Shown: positions 1-8,624 of the stretch, in pieces | Numbering within the stretch: position 1 is the stretch's first letter | How the letters are laid out: each line of letters opens with the position of its first letter | Source: Maribacter vaceletii | Lineage (GTDB): Bacteria; Bacteroidota; Bacteroidia; Flavobacteriales; Flavobacteriaceae | DNA length: 64,000 bases | Direction: 5' to 3' | NCBI RefSeq assembly: GCF_003634105.1 | Contig: NZ_RBIQ01000008.1 | Location: 434,001-498,000 of the forward strand | Notes under the pieces: model-generated | What the model was told of the DNA's origin: nothing | What the model saw: only the letters and a program-made list of their open reading frames with translations | The model's database searches: none | Translations under genes and position numbers: made by a program

Positions 1-738
1 TTGCCCGTCTTTCATAAGAATAATAAGCTTTCCAGACGGAGTTAATTGTATAGTCCCTGGCAATGTTGCTGATGTTAACATTGAATAATTTACCCCTTCT
101 ATATTTTCTTGAAGCTGATAAGCCATTCTATCATTTTGATTTGATATAGAAAAAATTGTAGTAAATATCTGCTTTATTTGTGACGGATTTAAAAGGTTAT
201 ATTCAGGTCCTTTAGCAATTTCTAGCTCATTTTTATTAAAAATAGAACTTATTTTTATTTCAGAAATTTTTGGGCTAAAGTCCACACATTCTTCATAATC
301 TAATTCCTGCCCTTTTTTAACGCAACGAGATTTTGTAATTGGATAGTAATAGGAAGAACTATTTAAAATTACAGTAGATTTAAAACCACCTTTTATTGCC
401 AAATATGACCTAAAACCTATGTTTAATTTACCATAGAAAAGTATATCACCAGTATTTACTTTATATATTTTGTATAGAGAAATTGGTTCATTATTTAATG
501 TTACTACAAAATCTGCTCCACCAATACATATATAAGTGGGTGCATTAAATTCTAGCGTAGGTCCCGTCATTGTTATTTCTAGAACCGCTGCATTAGAAGC
601 ATTCTCTAATAAAGTGTTTATAGCTTTTGTGGTATATGTATCCATGGATCCCGATACCGGTACCCCTTTATCCTTAAAACCGAATCTTCCTTGATCTTGT
701 AAAGTTGAAAAAAAACCTTGCTTTAATACTTTAAGCAT
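1..738 (-). CDS. pxpC: 5-oxoprolinase subunit PxpC (biotin-dependent carboxyltransferase family), partial at window edge
   Basis: The minus-strand frame starts with the ATG at 738 (MLKVLKQGFFSTLQDQGR) and stays open to base 1, so the C-terminus lies outside the window. The N-terminal pattern LQDQGRFGFKDKGVPVSGSMD is typical of the KipA/PxpC family, and the later stretch APTYICIGGADF fits the same family. With PxpA and PxpB it forms the ATP-dependent 5-oxoprolinase that opens 5-oxoproline to glutamate. Its start overlaps the end of pxpB by 8 bases, which suggests translational coupling. Family assignment is firm from the motifs and the gene order; the substrate is inferred from characterised homologues. 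Confidence 0.9.
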   Translation of the reverse strand, partial: MLKVLKQGFFSTLQDQGRFGFKDKGVPVSGSMDTYTTKAINTLLENASNAAVLEITMTGPTLEFNAPTYICIGGADFVVTLNNEPISLYKIYKVNTGDILFYGKLNIGFRSYLAIKGGFKSTVILNSSSYYYPITKSRCVKKGQELDYEECVDFSPKISEIKISSIFNKNELEIAKGPEYNLLNPSQIKQIFTTIFSISNQNDRMAYQLQENIEGVNYSMLTSATLPGTIQLTPSGKLIILMKDGQ

Positions 739-1471
739 CTATTTTAATTTTTTGAATAGTATAAACTCCGGCTTCATTTTCTATAACGCGTAAATTATAT
801 TCTGCTCTCTCTATAGGAAAGAACTCAACTTTATCTCCAACACTAACAAATATTGGGTTTTCCCTTGTTGCCTTAAACATAGATACGGGACAATTACCAA
901 TTATATTCCAACCTCCAGGAGATTCTTGAGGGTAAATACCTGTTTGTTTCCCTGCTAAACCTACAGAGCCTTTTATTACTTTTTGCCTTGGAGTCTGCCT
1001 TCTATTTACTTCTAAATCTGTAGGCAAGCCTCCCAAATACATAAAACCTGGAAGAAAACCTATACCGTAAATCGTATATGATTGTTTGGTATGTAATGCT
1101 ATTACTTGCTCTACACTTTTATTTACTTTACTTGCTACTTCCTCTAAATCTATTCCAAAATCAGAATCATAACAAACAGGTAATCTCCATAAATTCTTTT
1201 CCCTTTTATTATCAACGGTACTTTTTTCAGAATACCATTGCTTTATATTATGTTTTATAACATTAAAATTTATTGGAAAATTTCTTTCCACTAATACTAA
1301 AGAGTTGTATGCTGGTATAATCTCCCATTTCTCTGGAAATAAAAAATTATTTACTAAATAGGTTTTAAACTGTAAAATATCTTCCAAAATAGCTTCGTCA
1401 ACAATATTTGGCCATTCTATTAATATAGCATGTTGTCCAAATGGTCTTATTGAAATAGTATATTTAGACAC
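731..1471 (-). CDS. pxpB: 5-oxoprolinase subunit PxpB (KipI family)
   Basis: 246 aa, the usual length for the KipI/PxpB family. The opening SIRPFGQHAILIEWPN and the central IYGIGFLPGFMYLGGLP are hallmark segments, and the C-terminal PGGWNIIGNCP is the conserved family motif. It is the second subunit of the cytoplasmic 5-oxoprolinase and sits between pxpA (8-base overlap at 1464-1471) and pxpC (8-base overlap at 731-738). The tight overlaps indicate one transcript read in the order pxpA-pxpB-pxpC. In Bacillus the homologue KipI also inhibits a sporulation kinase, a role not expected here. Confidence 0.92.
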   Translation of the reverse strand: MSKYTISIRPFGQHAILIEWPNIVDEAILEDILQFKTYLVNNFLFPEKWEIIPAYNSLVLVERNFPINFNVIKHNIKQWYSEKSTVDNKREKNLWRLPVCYDSDFGIDLEEVASKVNKSVEQVIALHTKQSYTIYGIGFLPGFMYLGGLPTDLEVNRRQTPRQKVIKGSVGLAGKQTGIYPQESPGGWNIIGNCPVSMFKATRENPIFVSVGDKVEFFPIERAEYNLRVIENEAGVYTIQKIKIDA

Positions 1472-2207
1472 TCTTTTTTATTTTTAGTTTTGGTAATTCT
1501 TTAGAAAGGTAGGTTAAAATATCTAATGCATTAGCACAATCTCCATGAACACAAAAAGTAGACGCTTTTATAGGCTCTAAAACACCCAAAACATTCTTTA
1601 CTTTTTCTTGTTCTACCATAACTTTTATATGTTCTAATACTTCTTGAGGACTTTCTATTAATGCTTGTTTAGATTTTCTAGAAACCAAACTTAAATCAGA
1701 ATTATAGTTTCTATCTGCAAAAGCTTCATATTTTACCATAAACCCTTGTTTGTTGGCCTCTTTTGCAATTATAGATTTATACGGCGAATACAGTACAACC
1801 TTTTCTTTATAAGCTAAAATACTTTCTAAAAAAGCTATAGCAAGGCCTTTATCCTTAACTAAATCATTATACAAAGCTCCATGCGGTTTAATATGATGCA
1901 AAACAGCTTTCTTTTCATTTAAAACATCTACAAAATCTCTTATTTGTTTTTTTATAGAATTAACAAATGCATTTTTTGATATATCTATAGAAACTCTTCC
2001 AAAATTCTCTTTATCTGGGTACGATGGATGCACTCCTATTTTAACCCCATACGTAATTGCTAAGTCTACAGTTGCTTTCATAGTCTCTTTTGTTCCATAA
2101 TGTCCTCCGCAGGCAATATTACAAGAAGAAATAAACGGAAATAAATCAGATTCATTTGCAATCCCCTCGCCTACATCACAATTAACATCTATGTATTTTA
2201 CATTCAT
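1464..2207 (-). CDS. pxpA: 5-oxoprolinase subunit PxpA (LamB/YcsF family)
   Basis: 247 aa. The start YIDVNCDVGEG and the segment NIACGGHYG, followed by GVHPSYPDKENFGR, are the diagnostic LamB/YcsF motifs. HHIKPHGALYNDL in the middle and FCVHGDC near the C-terminus complete the pattern. It is the first gene of the pxpABC operon and the partner that hydrolyses 5-oxoproline, a damage product of glutamine and glutathione chemistry. The 211-base gap to the divergent gene at 2419 should hold its promoter; I did not find a convincing full promoter there. Confidence 0.93.
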   Translation of the reverse strand: MNVKYIDVNCDVGEGIANESDLFPFISSCNIACGGHYGTKETMKATVDLAITYGVKIGVHPSYPDKENFGRVSIDISKNAFVNSIKKQIRDFVDVLNEKKAVLHHIKPHGALYNDLVKDKGLAIAFLESILAYKEKVVLYSPYKSIIAKEANKQGFMVKYEAFADRNYNSDLSLVSRKSKQALIESPQEVLEHIKVMVEQEKVKNVLGVLEPIKASTFCVHGDCANALDILTYLSKELPKLKIKKSV

Positions 2208-2300
2208 TTGGAACTATCTGTATTGTAAAGATAAAAATTCATTCCCATTAATACCATTCTATATACTAACTTAAAACTAGCCAAAATTTAACATTTAAAG

Positions 2301-2335
2301 TGCAGTTCATCTAAAAAATTGCAGTTCGTCTAAAA
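2301..2335. promoter_or_regulatory. Direct repeat, possible regulator-binding site
   Basis: Two near-identical 16-mers, tgcagttcatctaaaa at 2301 and tgcagttcgtctaaaa at 2320, differ at one base and begin 19 bases apart, about two helical turns. They lie in the divergent gap between pxpA and the gene at 2419. The core gcagttcrt resembles the 9-bp direct repeats bound by LytTR-type regulators, but this is only similarity by eye and no LytTR gene is in the window. Confidence 0.35.
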
Positions 2336-2418
2336 GTAGTATGCATTACATCGAAAGAATATAATAATACTAAAAGTACTAGGTTATAATAGTCCCAAAT
2401 TTTAATGCCCCGAAATAA

Positions 2419-2862
2419 ATGACCTGCTTAGAATGCAATAAAGAATTAGGATACCTTGACCATAAAAACGCTATGGAATCTCTTGGCGTAGAACTTTGTG
2501 AAAAACACCAAGCAAGAATAGAAAAACTAATAGAAAAAAACAACACTCCGTTAGAAGCTATACAGTTATATTATGGCTTAAAAGAAGCTGGTGTAAGTGC
2601 TATGTTAGAATGGTGGGATGGGAAAAAATCTATAGACATTGCAATTTCTAGGGTAAAGCTTAACATAGAAATAGACTCTCAATATGACAAATTAAGTCAT
2701 GAACAAGCTATTAATGATTTAGAGGAAGACATGCACTCCTTTAAAAATGGGTTTACAACCATAAGAATTCCGCATGTTTTGATTAGGTATTATTTAAAGG
2801 AAACAGTGAATAACATTATAGGTATTATGGAGGGCTTAAAAGCCAACATAAAAGCTATATAA
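2419..2862 (+). CDS. Hypothetical protein with Zn-ribbon-like N-terminus and DUF559-like nuclease core
   Basis: 147 aa. Residues 3-6 (CLEC) and 27-30 (CEKH) look like a small treble-clef or zinc-ribbon pair. Residues about 70-125 resemble the PD-(D/E)XK fold found in DUF559 and Vsr-like nucleases: SIDIAIS, then LNIEIDSQYD, a helix and the strand FTTIRIPH. The spaced D, E-x-D residues could be the metal-binding set, although the usual lysine after the E-x-D core is not evident. It ends 13 bases before the next plus-strand gene, so the two are probably co-transcribed. Function is not known; the nuclease reading is an inference from fold-level pattern only. Confidence 0.65.
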   Translation: MTCLECNKELGYLDHKNAMESLGVELCEKHQARIEKLIEKNNTPLEAIQLYYGLKEAGVSAMLEWWDGKKSIDIAISRVKLNIEIDSQYDKLSHEQAINDLEEDMHSFKNGFTTIRIPHVLIRYYLKETVNNIIGIMEGLKANIKAI

Positions 2863-2875
2863 TTAAAATAAAGCT

Positions 2876-3442
2876 ATGTCTACAACAAACAAAATACTAA
2901 AGACCCCATTACGTATTTCCATTGCTACCTTATTGTTAGGGATGGCTTCTAGAATTTTAAATTGGCCATATGCATTTCATGTTATCATAGCTTCTTTTAT
3001 ATTAATTGGAGTATTATACACTATACGTTTTAATAAAAAAGAAGAAAAACAAACTGTAGATTATATTAAAATGATTTTAGTAGTTTTTTGGACCACTAAT
3101 GGTGTTCTTAAATTATTAGATTTCCCTTATACTCTATTTTTTCAAATTGTAACTGCTTTCACTTTTATTGCTTGGTTTATAATGGAGGGAACTGCTTATT
3201 TTATGGATGAAGATAGAAAAACTAAAAATACATTAATACAAATTATTTGGAATGTTGCACTAGTTTTGGGCATACTTGCCACAATTACTGGCGGTTTACT
3301 TAATGTTTTACATTGGGAATATGCATTACATTTGTTATCTGCAGGTATAACGGTAATTACCGGATATATATTAAAAGACCTTTTTATGCCTCAAAAGTTT
3401 GAAGACAAAGACCAGAATAACAACGGAGAGTTTCAATTATAA
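2876..3442 (+). CDS. Multi-pass membrane protein with three repeated helix-pair units
   Basis: 188 aa, about six hydrophobic helices. A short motif recurs three times: ILNWPYAFH near residue 28, LLDFPYTLF near 82 and VLHWEYALH near 143. Each sits between two predicted membrane helices, so the protein looks like three repeats of a two-helix unit. The LhW-P/E-Y motif resembles the N-terminal helix pair of the gliding-motility protein GldL, but no GldL C-terminal domain is present. It follows the gene at 2419 closely and ends 3 bases before the converging gene at 3446. Function unknown. Confidence 0.6.
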   Translation: MSTTNKILKTPLRISIATLLLGMASRILNWPYAFHVIIASFILIGVLYTIRFNKKEEKQTVDYIKMILVVFWTTNGVLKLLDFPYTLFFQIVTAFTFIAWFIMEGTAYFMDEDRKTKNTLIQIIWNVALVLGILATITGGLLNVLHWEYALHLLSAGITVITGYILKDLFMPQKFEDKDQNNNGEFQL

Positions 3443-3445
3443 TTT

Positions 3446-4042
3446 TTAAATAAGTTTCTTGACTTTTTGTACAGTTCCCAAACTTACTTTGCATATTTTG
3501 GCGGTATCTCTTAAGGTTTTACCTTTTAAGAGAGTTGCTACAACTTTTTTATGTTTTTTCAATACAATCTCCTTAGGTTCTATAGAGCCTTTAACACGAC
3601 CCTTGTAAGATCCGTTTGCCTTTGCAATAGCAATACCTCTTTTTTGCACTTCGGACAAATTCTGTTTTTCTATTGTAAAAATGTTATCTAAGGCTGTTAG
3701 CAGCAAAGAAAAAACCTCATTTGGTTTTCCTTTTACCAGAGATTCTATACCTAAATTATCTATTTTTATAGTTATACCTAACTGGTCAAATATCTTAATT
3801 GTTCTAAGAATATCATGCAAATTTTTACCCAATTGATCTATAGAAGCAATACTCAAGTAATCTATTTTAAAACCCTCTAAAGTGTTTAAAAAATTTAATA
3901 GCTCTTTAGCCTTTAAACGCTCTTTAAATGGTATTGCTGCACTACAAAAATCTAAAAAAAGGTATTGGTTTTTAAATTTTTTATGAAGTTTTTTTTCTTC
4001 TTTTTCATTAAAAGAATCTAACAGTGCATATCTTGCTTTCAT
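3446..4042 (-). CDS. Degenerate serine-recombinase (resolvase) homologue with C-terminal HTH
   Basis: 198 aa, the size of a small resolvase/invertase. The C-terminal half is recognisable: KRGIAIAKANGSYKGRVKGS matches the resolvase linker, and residues about 168-197 (LRDTAKICKVSLGTVQKVKK) form the usual Hin-type HTH. The N-terminal catalytic domain has diverged. The usual YARVS reads YALLDS, and the helix that normally carries LDRLGR reads IDQLGK, so arginines needed for strand exchange are missing. It probably binds DNA without recombining it, or has been repurposed as a regulator. No inverted repeats flanking an invertible segment were seen next to it. Confidence 0.7.
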   Translation of the reverse strand: MKARYALLDSFNEKEEKKLHKKFKNQYLFLDFCSAAIPFKERLKAKELLNFLNTLEGFKIDYLSIASIDQLGKNLHDILRTIKIFDQLGITIKIDNLGIESLVKGKPNEVFSLLLTALDNIFTIEKQNLSEVQKRGIAIAKANGSYKGRVKGSIEPKEIVLKKHKKVVATLLKGKTLRDTAKICKVSLGTVQKVKKLI

Positions 4043-4261
4043 ATATCAAAATTAGTACTTAACATATAATTGTACTAATTTTAAGGTGTATATTTTTAGT
4101 ACACAAAATAAAAGAATATATACTAATTTTAAAATACACTCTAAAATTGATATAAATATAGAAACACAATTTGAAATAGAAATAGTAAATGCACTAAAAG
4201 CTTATTAAAGAAAAAAACACATTCTATATAAAAGACATAAAAAATGAATGTTCTTTTTAAA

Positions 4262-4597
4262 TTACTTGGCTGAACTTATGTAATTAGCAACACCCTCTTC
4301 TACAACAATAGACTTGTCTAATAATTCATTAACCTGCTGCAGTCTTGCTTCTACAAAATTAATAGGATTTTTTAAGGTATCTATCAGTTCTAAATGGGAA
4401 AGGTGTAACAATTCTAAATGAAGTTTTAAATCTTCTAACTCTTCAAATAATTTATAGGTTCTTGGTTCATAAGAATATGAAGTTAACTTGCTCTTGAGAT
4501 GCACTATATTTCTATAACTACGTTCCACCCTGACTAAAGAATCTCCTATTTCAATTTCTGAATTTAAATGCGTCTCTCTATTGTTTTTAAGTAACAT
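4262..4597 (-). CDS. Small helical protein of unknown function
   Basis: 111 aa, charged and leucine-rich, with heptad-like spacing in residues about 20-105 (for example LFEELEDLKLHLELLHLSHLE). It is likely a coiled-coil or helical-bundle protein with no membrane segment or signal peptide. I do not recognise a family. It lies upstream of the recombinase-like gene on the same strand, but the 219-base gap makes co-transcription uncertain. Confidence 0.45.
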   Translation of the reverse strand: MLLKNNRETHLNSEIEIGDSLVRVERSYRNIVHLKSKLTSYSYEPRTYKLFEELEDLKLHLELLHLSHLELIDTLKNPINFVEARLQQVNELLDKSIVVEEGVANYISSAK

Positions 4598-5012
4598 TGC
4601 TTTCGTTTAAAATTCATCTAAATAACTACAATCAGAAAAGTAATTAGTCCTCATAGTAAATAACCTATGACGTACTTTTTAGTAAAATGCTCGCAAACTT
4701 AAATATATAGTGGGTAAGTTCTGGATTCAAAAATCCGTCTACTTAAATTTAAGAAAAAAAATTATGCAAATACTATTTTTGTTCTATTTTTTTCAAAATA
4801 AATTAATCTAACGTATTGATATACTTTAAATAACACAATAATAACAATACAAAAATATAAAAGCTACTAACAAAATTTTATGATAATTATCAGATTTATA
4901 ATACAATGTTTTTTATTCTAAAGATTGAGTTCCTAAAATTTATTACAATTTTAAATAATGAATTGTAAGGTATTTTTTTAAGCCCGACATACCTGTCAAA
5001 ATATATAGTATT
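4598..5012. other. Gene-free stretch with one inverted repeat
   Basis: No credible coding sequence is visible on either strand in these 415 AT-rich bases. An 8-bp inverted repeat, ttacaatt at 4943-4950 and aattgtaa at 4961-4968, lies 45 to 70 bases before the start of the gene at 5013. It could be an operator for that gene, but nothing else supports this. Confidence 0.4.
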
Positions 5013-5819
5013 ATGACATTACCTAATTTTAAAACAAAATCACTAATCGCCTTTGTATTAATTGCTTTTATAGGCTTACAATATATGAATGCCCAAACTG
5101 ATGTAAAATCAAAAGAACTAATAAATGCATTAGTTTTAGTAAATGGAGGGTATGAAAAGTTAGCCTCTAAGAAAGACGTATCTTTTTCGTACAAGTACGA
5201 TAACTTTGATAAGGGTTACGACTTATCTACCGAAAAGCACATTTTTGATGGTGAGCATTCCATGGCGATTTACACACACCATGATATAAATGTTTTACCA
5301 AAACAAGAAGGCGATGCGGTACAATCTTTAGTAGACGGTAAAGCACAGTTAACTTTAGATGGCAAAGCAATTAAAGATGCTAAAAATATTGGTGCTACTG
5401 TGTTTTTGCGTAAAGTAAACTCCTATTGGTTTACAATGAACTATAAATTGCAAGACCCTGGTACCAATTACGAATATTTAGGAATAGAAACGGCAGACGG
5501 AATCGTATACGATAAAGTTAGCCTTACCTATGACGGTGCAGTTACTAACAAAGAGCAAAACGACGCCTATATTTTATACTTTAACCCAGAAACACATTTA
5601 ATAGACTTGTTTTACTTTTCCTTACCAGCATGGGGAATTAATAAACCGGTTTTAAAAATGATGGTGAACTATGCGGTTATTGATGAAATATATGTACCTG
5701 TATCTCGTAAAGTATACGCCCCTAACGAAAAAGGAGAATATAACCTAGCTGGGGAATTTACGTTTAGCGACGTTAAATTTAACAACGGATTAAAAAAAGA
5801 AGATTTTGTATTGCAATAA
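5013..5819 (+). CDS. Exported protein of unknown function (DUF6503-like)
   Basis: 268 aa with a signal peptide (hydrophobic residues about 10-24, likely cut after NAQ at 28). The mature part is beta-rich. Features such as FDGEHSMAIY, NSYWFTMNYKLQDPGTNYEYLG, YILYFNPETHLIDLFYFS and a final GLKKEDFVLQ resemble a family of flavobacterial periplasmic proteins with a LolA-like sheet; I tentatively name it DUF6503-like. It is a single gene followed by a strong bidirectional terminator. Role unknown. Confidence 0.7.
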   Translation: MTLPNFKTKSLIAFVLIAFIGLQYMNAQTDVKSKELINALVLVNGGYEKLASKKDVSFSYKYDNFDKGYDLSTEKHIFDGEHSMAIYTHHDINVLPKQEGDAVQSLVDGKAQLTLDGKAIKDAKNIGATVFLRKVNSYWFTMNYKLQDPGTNYEYLGIETADGIVYDKVSLTYDGAVTNKEQNDAYILYFNPETHLIDLFYFSLPAWGINKPVLKMMVNYAVIDEIYVPVSRKVYAPNEKGEYNLAGEFTFSDVKFNNGLKKEDFVLQ

Positions 5820-5838
5820 AATCTACAACTACAATAGT

Positions 5839-5876
5839 AAAACGCCCCATTTAGAATATTCTAAATGGGGCGTTTT
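5839..5876. terminator. Bidirectional rho-independent terminator
   Basis: A perfect 38-base palindrome (half-site aacgccccatttagaat, flanked by A-run and T-run) lies 20 bases after the stop at 5819. The A and T runs on the two sides allow it to stop transcription from the plus-strand gene and from the minus-strand pair ending at 5918. Confidence 0.9.
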
Positions 5877-5917
5877 TTGTATTCTTTTTTATTATCCTAA
5901 TATACTCTTTCAAGCTT

Positions 5918-6208
5918 CTAATTTTTTTCCAAATCTTCTTCAATTTTCGTAAAACCTCCATTCTCTAAAAAAATGGCTGTCAAATCGGTTCCGTCGAAAA
6001 AAATATCATTAGCGAAAGCATGAATATTCATCACATGAGGTTCATACCTATAGATTTCCAATCCAATGTTTAAAAAATCATGTATATATAAGGTAGGATT
6101 TCCTAATGCTGCGTAAAATCGATAATGTTCACAATTTCTATTCCTAAGAAGAAATCTCAAAATCCTATCTTTTAATTTTGCTCTATCCAATCTATTCAGT
6201 CTATCCAT
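5918..6208 (-). CDS. Hypothetical small protein
   Basis: 96 aa from the ATG at 6208 (MDRLNRLDRAK), which lies one base after the stop of the upstream gene. An alternative start at 6229 would overlap that gene by 20 bases. The N-terminus is strongly basic, and the rest (NPTLYIHDFLNIGLEIYRYEP) looks like a small alpha/beta fold. No family is recognised. With its upstream neighbour it forms a two-gene unit of unknown function. Confidence 0.5.
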   Translation of the reverse strand: MDRLNRLDRAKLKDRILRFLLRNRNCEHYRFYAALGNPTLYIHDFLNIGLEIYRYEPHVMNIHAFANDIFFDGTDLTAIFLENGGFTKIEEDLEKN

Positions 6209-6209
6209 T

Positions 6210-6434
6210 TTAAATTTTATTAATATCAATATTACCTACGTATTTATACAGCTCCTCACCTGTTTTAAAGTGTCCCATACCAATTATTTTATCTGTTTTT
6301 GGGTCTAGTTCCACTTCTACAAAAAAAGCATAGAGAGCGTAAAGGCTGAACTTCTTATCGGCTTCTAAGTGATGTGTCAGAAATATACCAATTTTCCAAA
6401 GAAGATACCATTGTTTTTCTTTTAATAGTATCAT
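6210..6434 (-). CDS. Hypothetical small protein
   Basis: 74 aa with no membrane segment and no signal peptide. The C-terminal half (VEVELDPKTDKIIGMGHFKTGEELYKYV) has the look of a short beta-hairpin domain. It is the first gene of the pair with the protein starting at 6208, and the two are virtually abutting. No family is recognised, and a remnant of a longer protein cannot be excluded. Confidence 0.45.
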   Translation of the reverse strand: MILLKEKQWYLLWKIGIFLTHHLEADKKFSLYALYAFFVEVELDPKTDKIIGMGHFKTGEELYKYVGNIDINKI

Positions 6435-6533
6435 TATTCATATAATCCCATACCCTAATCTATTAATCACATAGAAATCAATATATTTGGTTAATAAGAC
6501 AGTACGCTTTAAATAATTATTAAATTAAGTTTG

Positions 6534-6867
6534 ATGGAAAGACAATTATGGAACAACTTACATTTTTATAATAATTACTATATGTGTTGGAATTGTACTT
6601 TACCATGTGGATAATTTATTAATTGGGTTTAATAAATTAAACGATTTTCAAGAGAATCTAGTTGTTGAGGCTCATGGAATTCTAGGAGATTTATTCATTT
6701 TTGGTATTATTATATCTATTTATGACACTACTTTGGTCAAAAGGGAGCAAAAACGTTTAAAAGAAAAAACCAAATTAGATAGAATAAATAAAAAAGATTT
6801 TGAGAAAGAAGGTGATGATATGGATGACAACTCATATCTAATAACTGACATCACGGTTAGTCGATGA
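6534..6867 (+). pseudogene. Frameshifted or truncated small membrane-protein gene
   Basis: An ATG at 6534 opens a frame that stops after 13 codons. The neighbouring frame, open from 6535, encodes a clear membrane helix (YIFIIITICVGIVLYHV), then NLVVEAHGILGDLFIFGIIISIYD and a charged tail, ending at 6867. In the second frame the only start is a GTG at 6607, which would remove the first helix. The two-helix plus charged-linker plan resembles the N-terminus of longer two-helix Bacteroidota membrane proteins. A frameshift near the start plus C-terminal loss is the simplest reading. A short GTG-started gene of 86 aa is the alternative. Confidence 0.5.
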
Positions 6868-7014
6868 TTTCGTTATATAAATTTAAAATAAGAGCATAAA
6901 ATACAGGATTGACAACATCTACTTTTTTAAAAAAAATTATTAATTAATTACAAAATTAAAATTTTTAATAAATAATGTAACTATCCGCTCTGCGAAGTTT
7001 GCAACTTCACACTA

Positions 7015-8550
7015 TTACCCCAACCACCCCTCTCTATCTAAACTACGGTATTGAATAGCTTCACTAATATGCGTGCCGTTTACCTCATTCGTGTTTTCTA
7101 AATCGGCAATAGTCCTTGCTACTTTTAAAATTCGGTCATAGGCTCTAGCAGAAAGGTTTAATCTTTCCATGGCATTTTTAAGCAGTTCTTTAGAGGCTTC
7201 GTCTAACTTACAATACGCTCGTATTTGCTTGGTATTCATTTGCGCATTATAATGCACGTTTTCTAGGCCTACAAATCGTTCTGTTTGTAATTCTCTAGCT
7301 GCTGTAACTCTTTTTCGTATTTCTACACTACTTTCTCCTTTTCGTTCTTCGGAAAGTTTCTCAAAAGGCACTGGAGTAACTTCAATATGTATATCTATCC
7401 TATCTAATAAAGGACCCGATATTTTTCCTAAATACCGTTGCATTTCAGCTGGTGATGAGGTTACGGGCGCATCGGGGTCATTAAAATAACCGCCAGGACT
7501 AGGGTTCATACTCGCTACCAACATAAAGCTACTAGGGTAAGTAACCGTAAAACGTGCTCTGGATATAGTTACTTCTCTATCTTCTAACGGTTGGCGCATG
7601 ACTTCTAACACGCCGCGTTTAAATTCTGGTAATTCGTCTAAAAATAAAACCCCATTATGCGATAAAGATATTTCTCCTGGTTGAGGGTAGGCTCCACCAC
7701 CTACTAATGCTACATCCGATATTGTATGATGTGGACTTCTAAAAGGGCGTAAACTCATTAACCCCATATTCTTAACCTTACCAACTACGCTATGTATTTT
7801 TGTAGTCTCTAAGGCTTCATTCAAGGTCATTGGAGGCAAAATAGAGGGTAAACGTTTGGCTAACATGGTTTTTCCTGCTCCTGGAGGACCAATTAGAATA
7901 ATATTATGCCCACCAGCTGCTGCAATTTCCATACAACGTTTTATACTCTCTTGTCCTTTTACATCGGAAAAATCGAACTCCGGAAAATCTAAACTTTTAG
8001 CAAATTCTTCTCTTGTATTAATTATAGTCTGTTCTAATGGTGTTCCTTTATCAAAAAAATCGATAACTTCTTTAATATTTTCTACGCCATAGACTTCTAA
8101 ATCGGATACTATAGCAGCTTCTTTAACATTATCTTTTGGAAGTATAAAACCTTTAAACCCCTCTTCCCTAGCCTTTATAGCTATTGGCAAAGCTCCTTTT
8201 ATGGGTTGCAAACTACCATCTAGAGATAGTTCTCCCATAATTATATATTTTTCTAAATTATCAGATTGTATTTGACTAGATGCTGTAAGAATACCTAATG
8301 CCAAAGTTAAGTCATACGCAGAACCTTCTTTACGCAAATCGGCAGGTGCCATATTAATGGTAATCTTTTTTCCGGGAATTTTATAGCCATTATTTAAAAG
8401 GGCTGCTGCTATCCTATAATTGCTTTCTTTAATAGCATTATCTGGCAAACCAACCAAATGATACCCAATTCCTTTATCCACATTTACCTCCACAACTATT
8501 GTGGTAGCTTCTACCCCAAAGACAGAACTACCATAAACTTTTGTAAGCAT
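7015..8550 (-). CDS. YifB/ComM family Mg-chelatase-like AAA ATPase
   Basis: 511 aa, full family length. Residues 1-170 form the ChlI-like Lon-protease-fold domain (VVEVNVDKGIGYHLVGLPD). Walker A is GPPGAGKTMLAKRL near residue 221, followed by FRSPHHTISDVALVGGG and Walker B-type GVLFLDELPEF. The C-terminal Mg-chelatase domain ends with GTHISEAIQYRSLDR. In other bacteria the homologue ComM is a helicase that extends branch migration during natural transformation. It stands alone between an accessory region and the fucose operon. Confidence 0.95.
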   Translation of the reverse strand: MLTKVYGSSVFGVEATTIVVEVNVDKGIGYHLVGLPDNAIKESNYRIAAALLNNGYKIPGKKITINMAPADLRKEGSAYDLTLALGILTASSQIQSDNLEKYIIMGELSLDGSLQPIKGALPIAIKAREEGFKGFILPKDNVKEAAIVSDLEVYGVENIKEVIDFFDKGTPLEQTIINTREEFAKSLDFPEFDFSDVKGQESIKRCMEIAAAGGHNIILIGPPGAGKTMLAKRLPSILPPMTLNEALETTKIHSVVGKVKNMGLMSLRPFRSPHHTISDVALVGGGAYPQPGEISLSHNGVLFLDELPEFKRGVLEVMRQPLEDREVTISRARFTVTYPSSFMLVASMNPSPGGYFNDPDAPVTSSPAEMQRYLGKISGPLLDRIDIHIEVTPVPFEKLSEERKGESSVEIRKRVTAARELQTERFVGLENVHYNAQMNTKQIRAYCKLDEASKELLKNAMERLNLSARAYDRILKVARTIADLENTNEVNGTHISEAIQYRSLDREGWLG

Positions 8551-8624
8551 ACTCCTATTTAGTTTGGGCTAAATATAAGTAATGATTTTGAAGTTTTTCT
8601 AATTTCTTTTTAATGAAATAAATA

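Noticed and set aside
3446-4042. Active invertase controlling a DNA switch
   Set aside because: Catalytic arginines are missing and no paired inverted repeats flank a nearby promoter.
6993-7012. gaagtt/aacttc hairpin after yifB considered as a terminator
   Set aside because: The stem is only six base pairs and no T-run follows on the minus strand.
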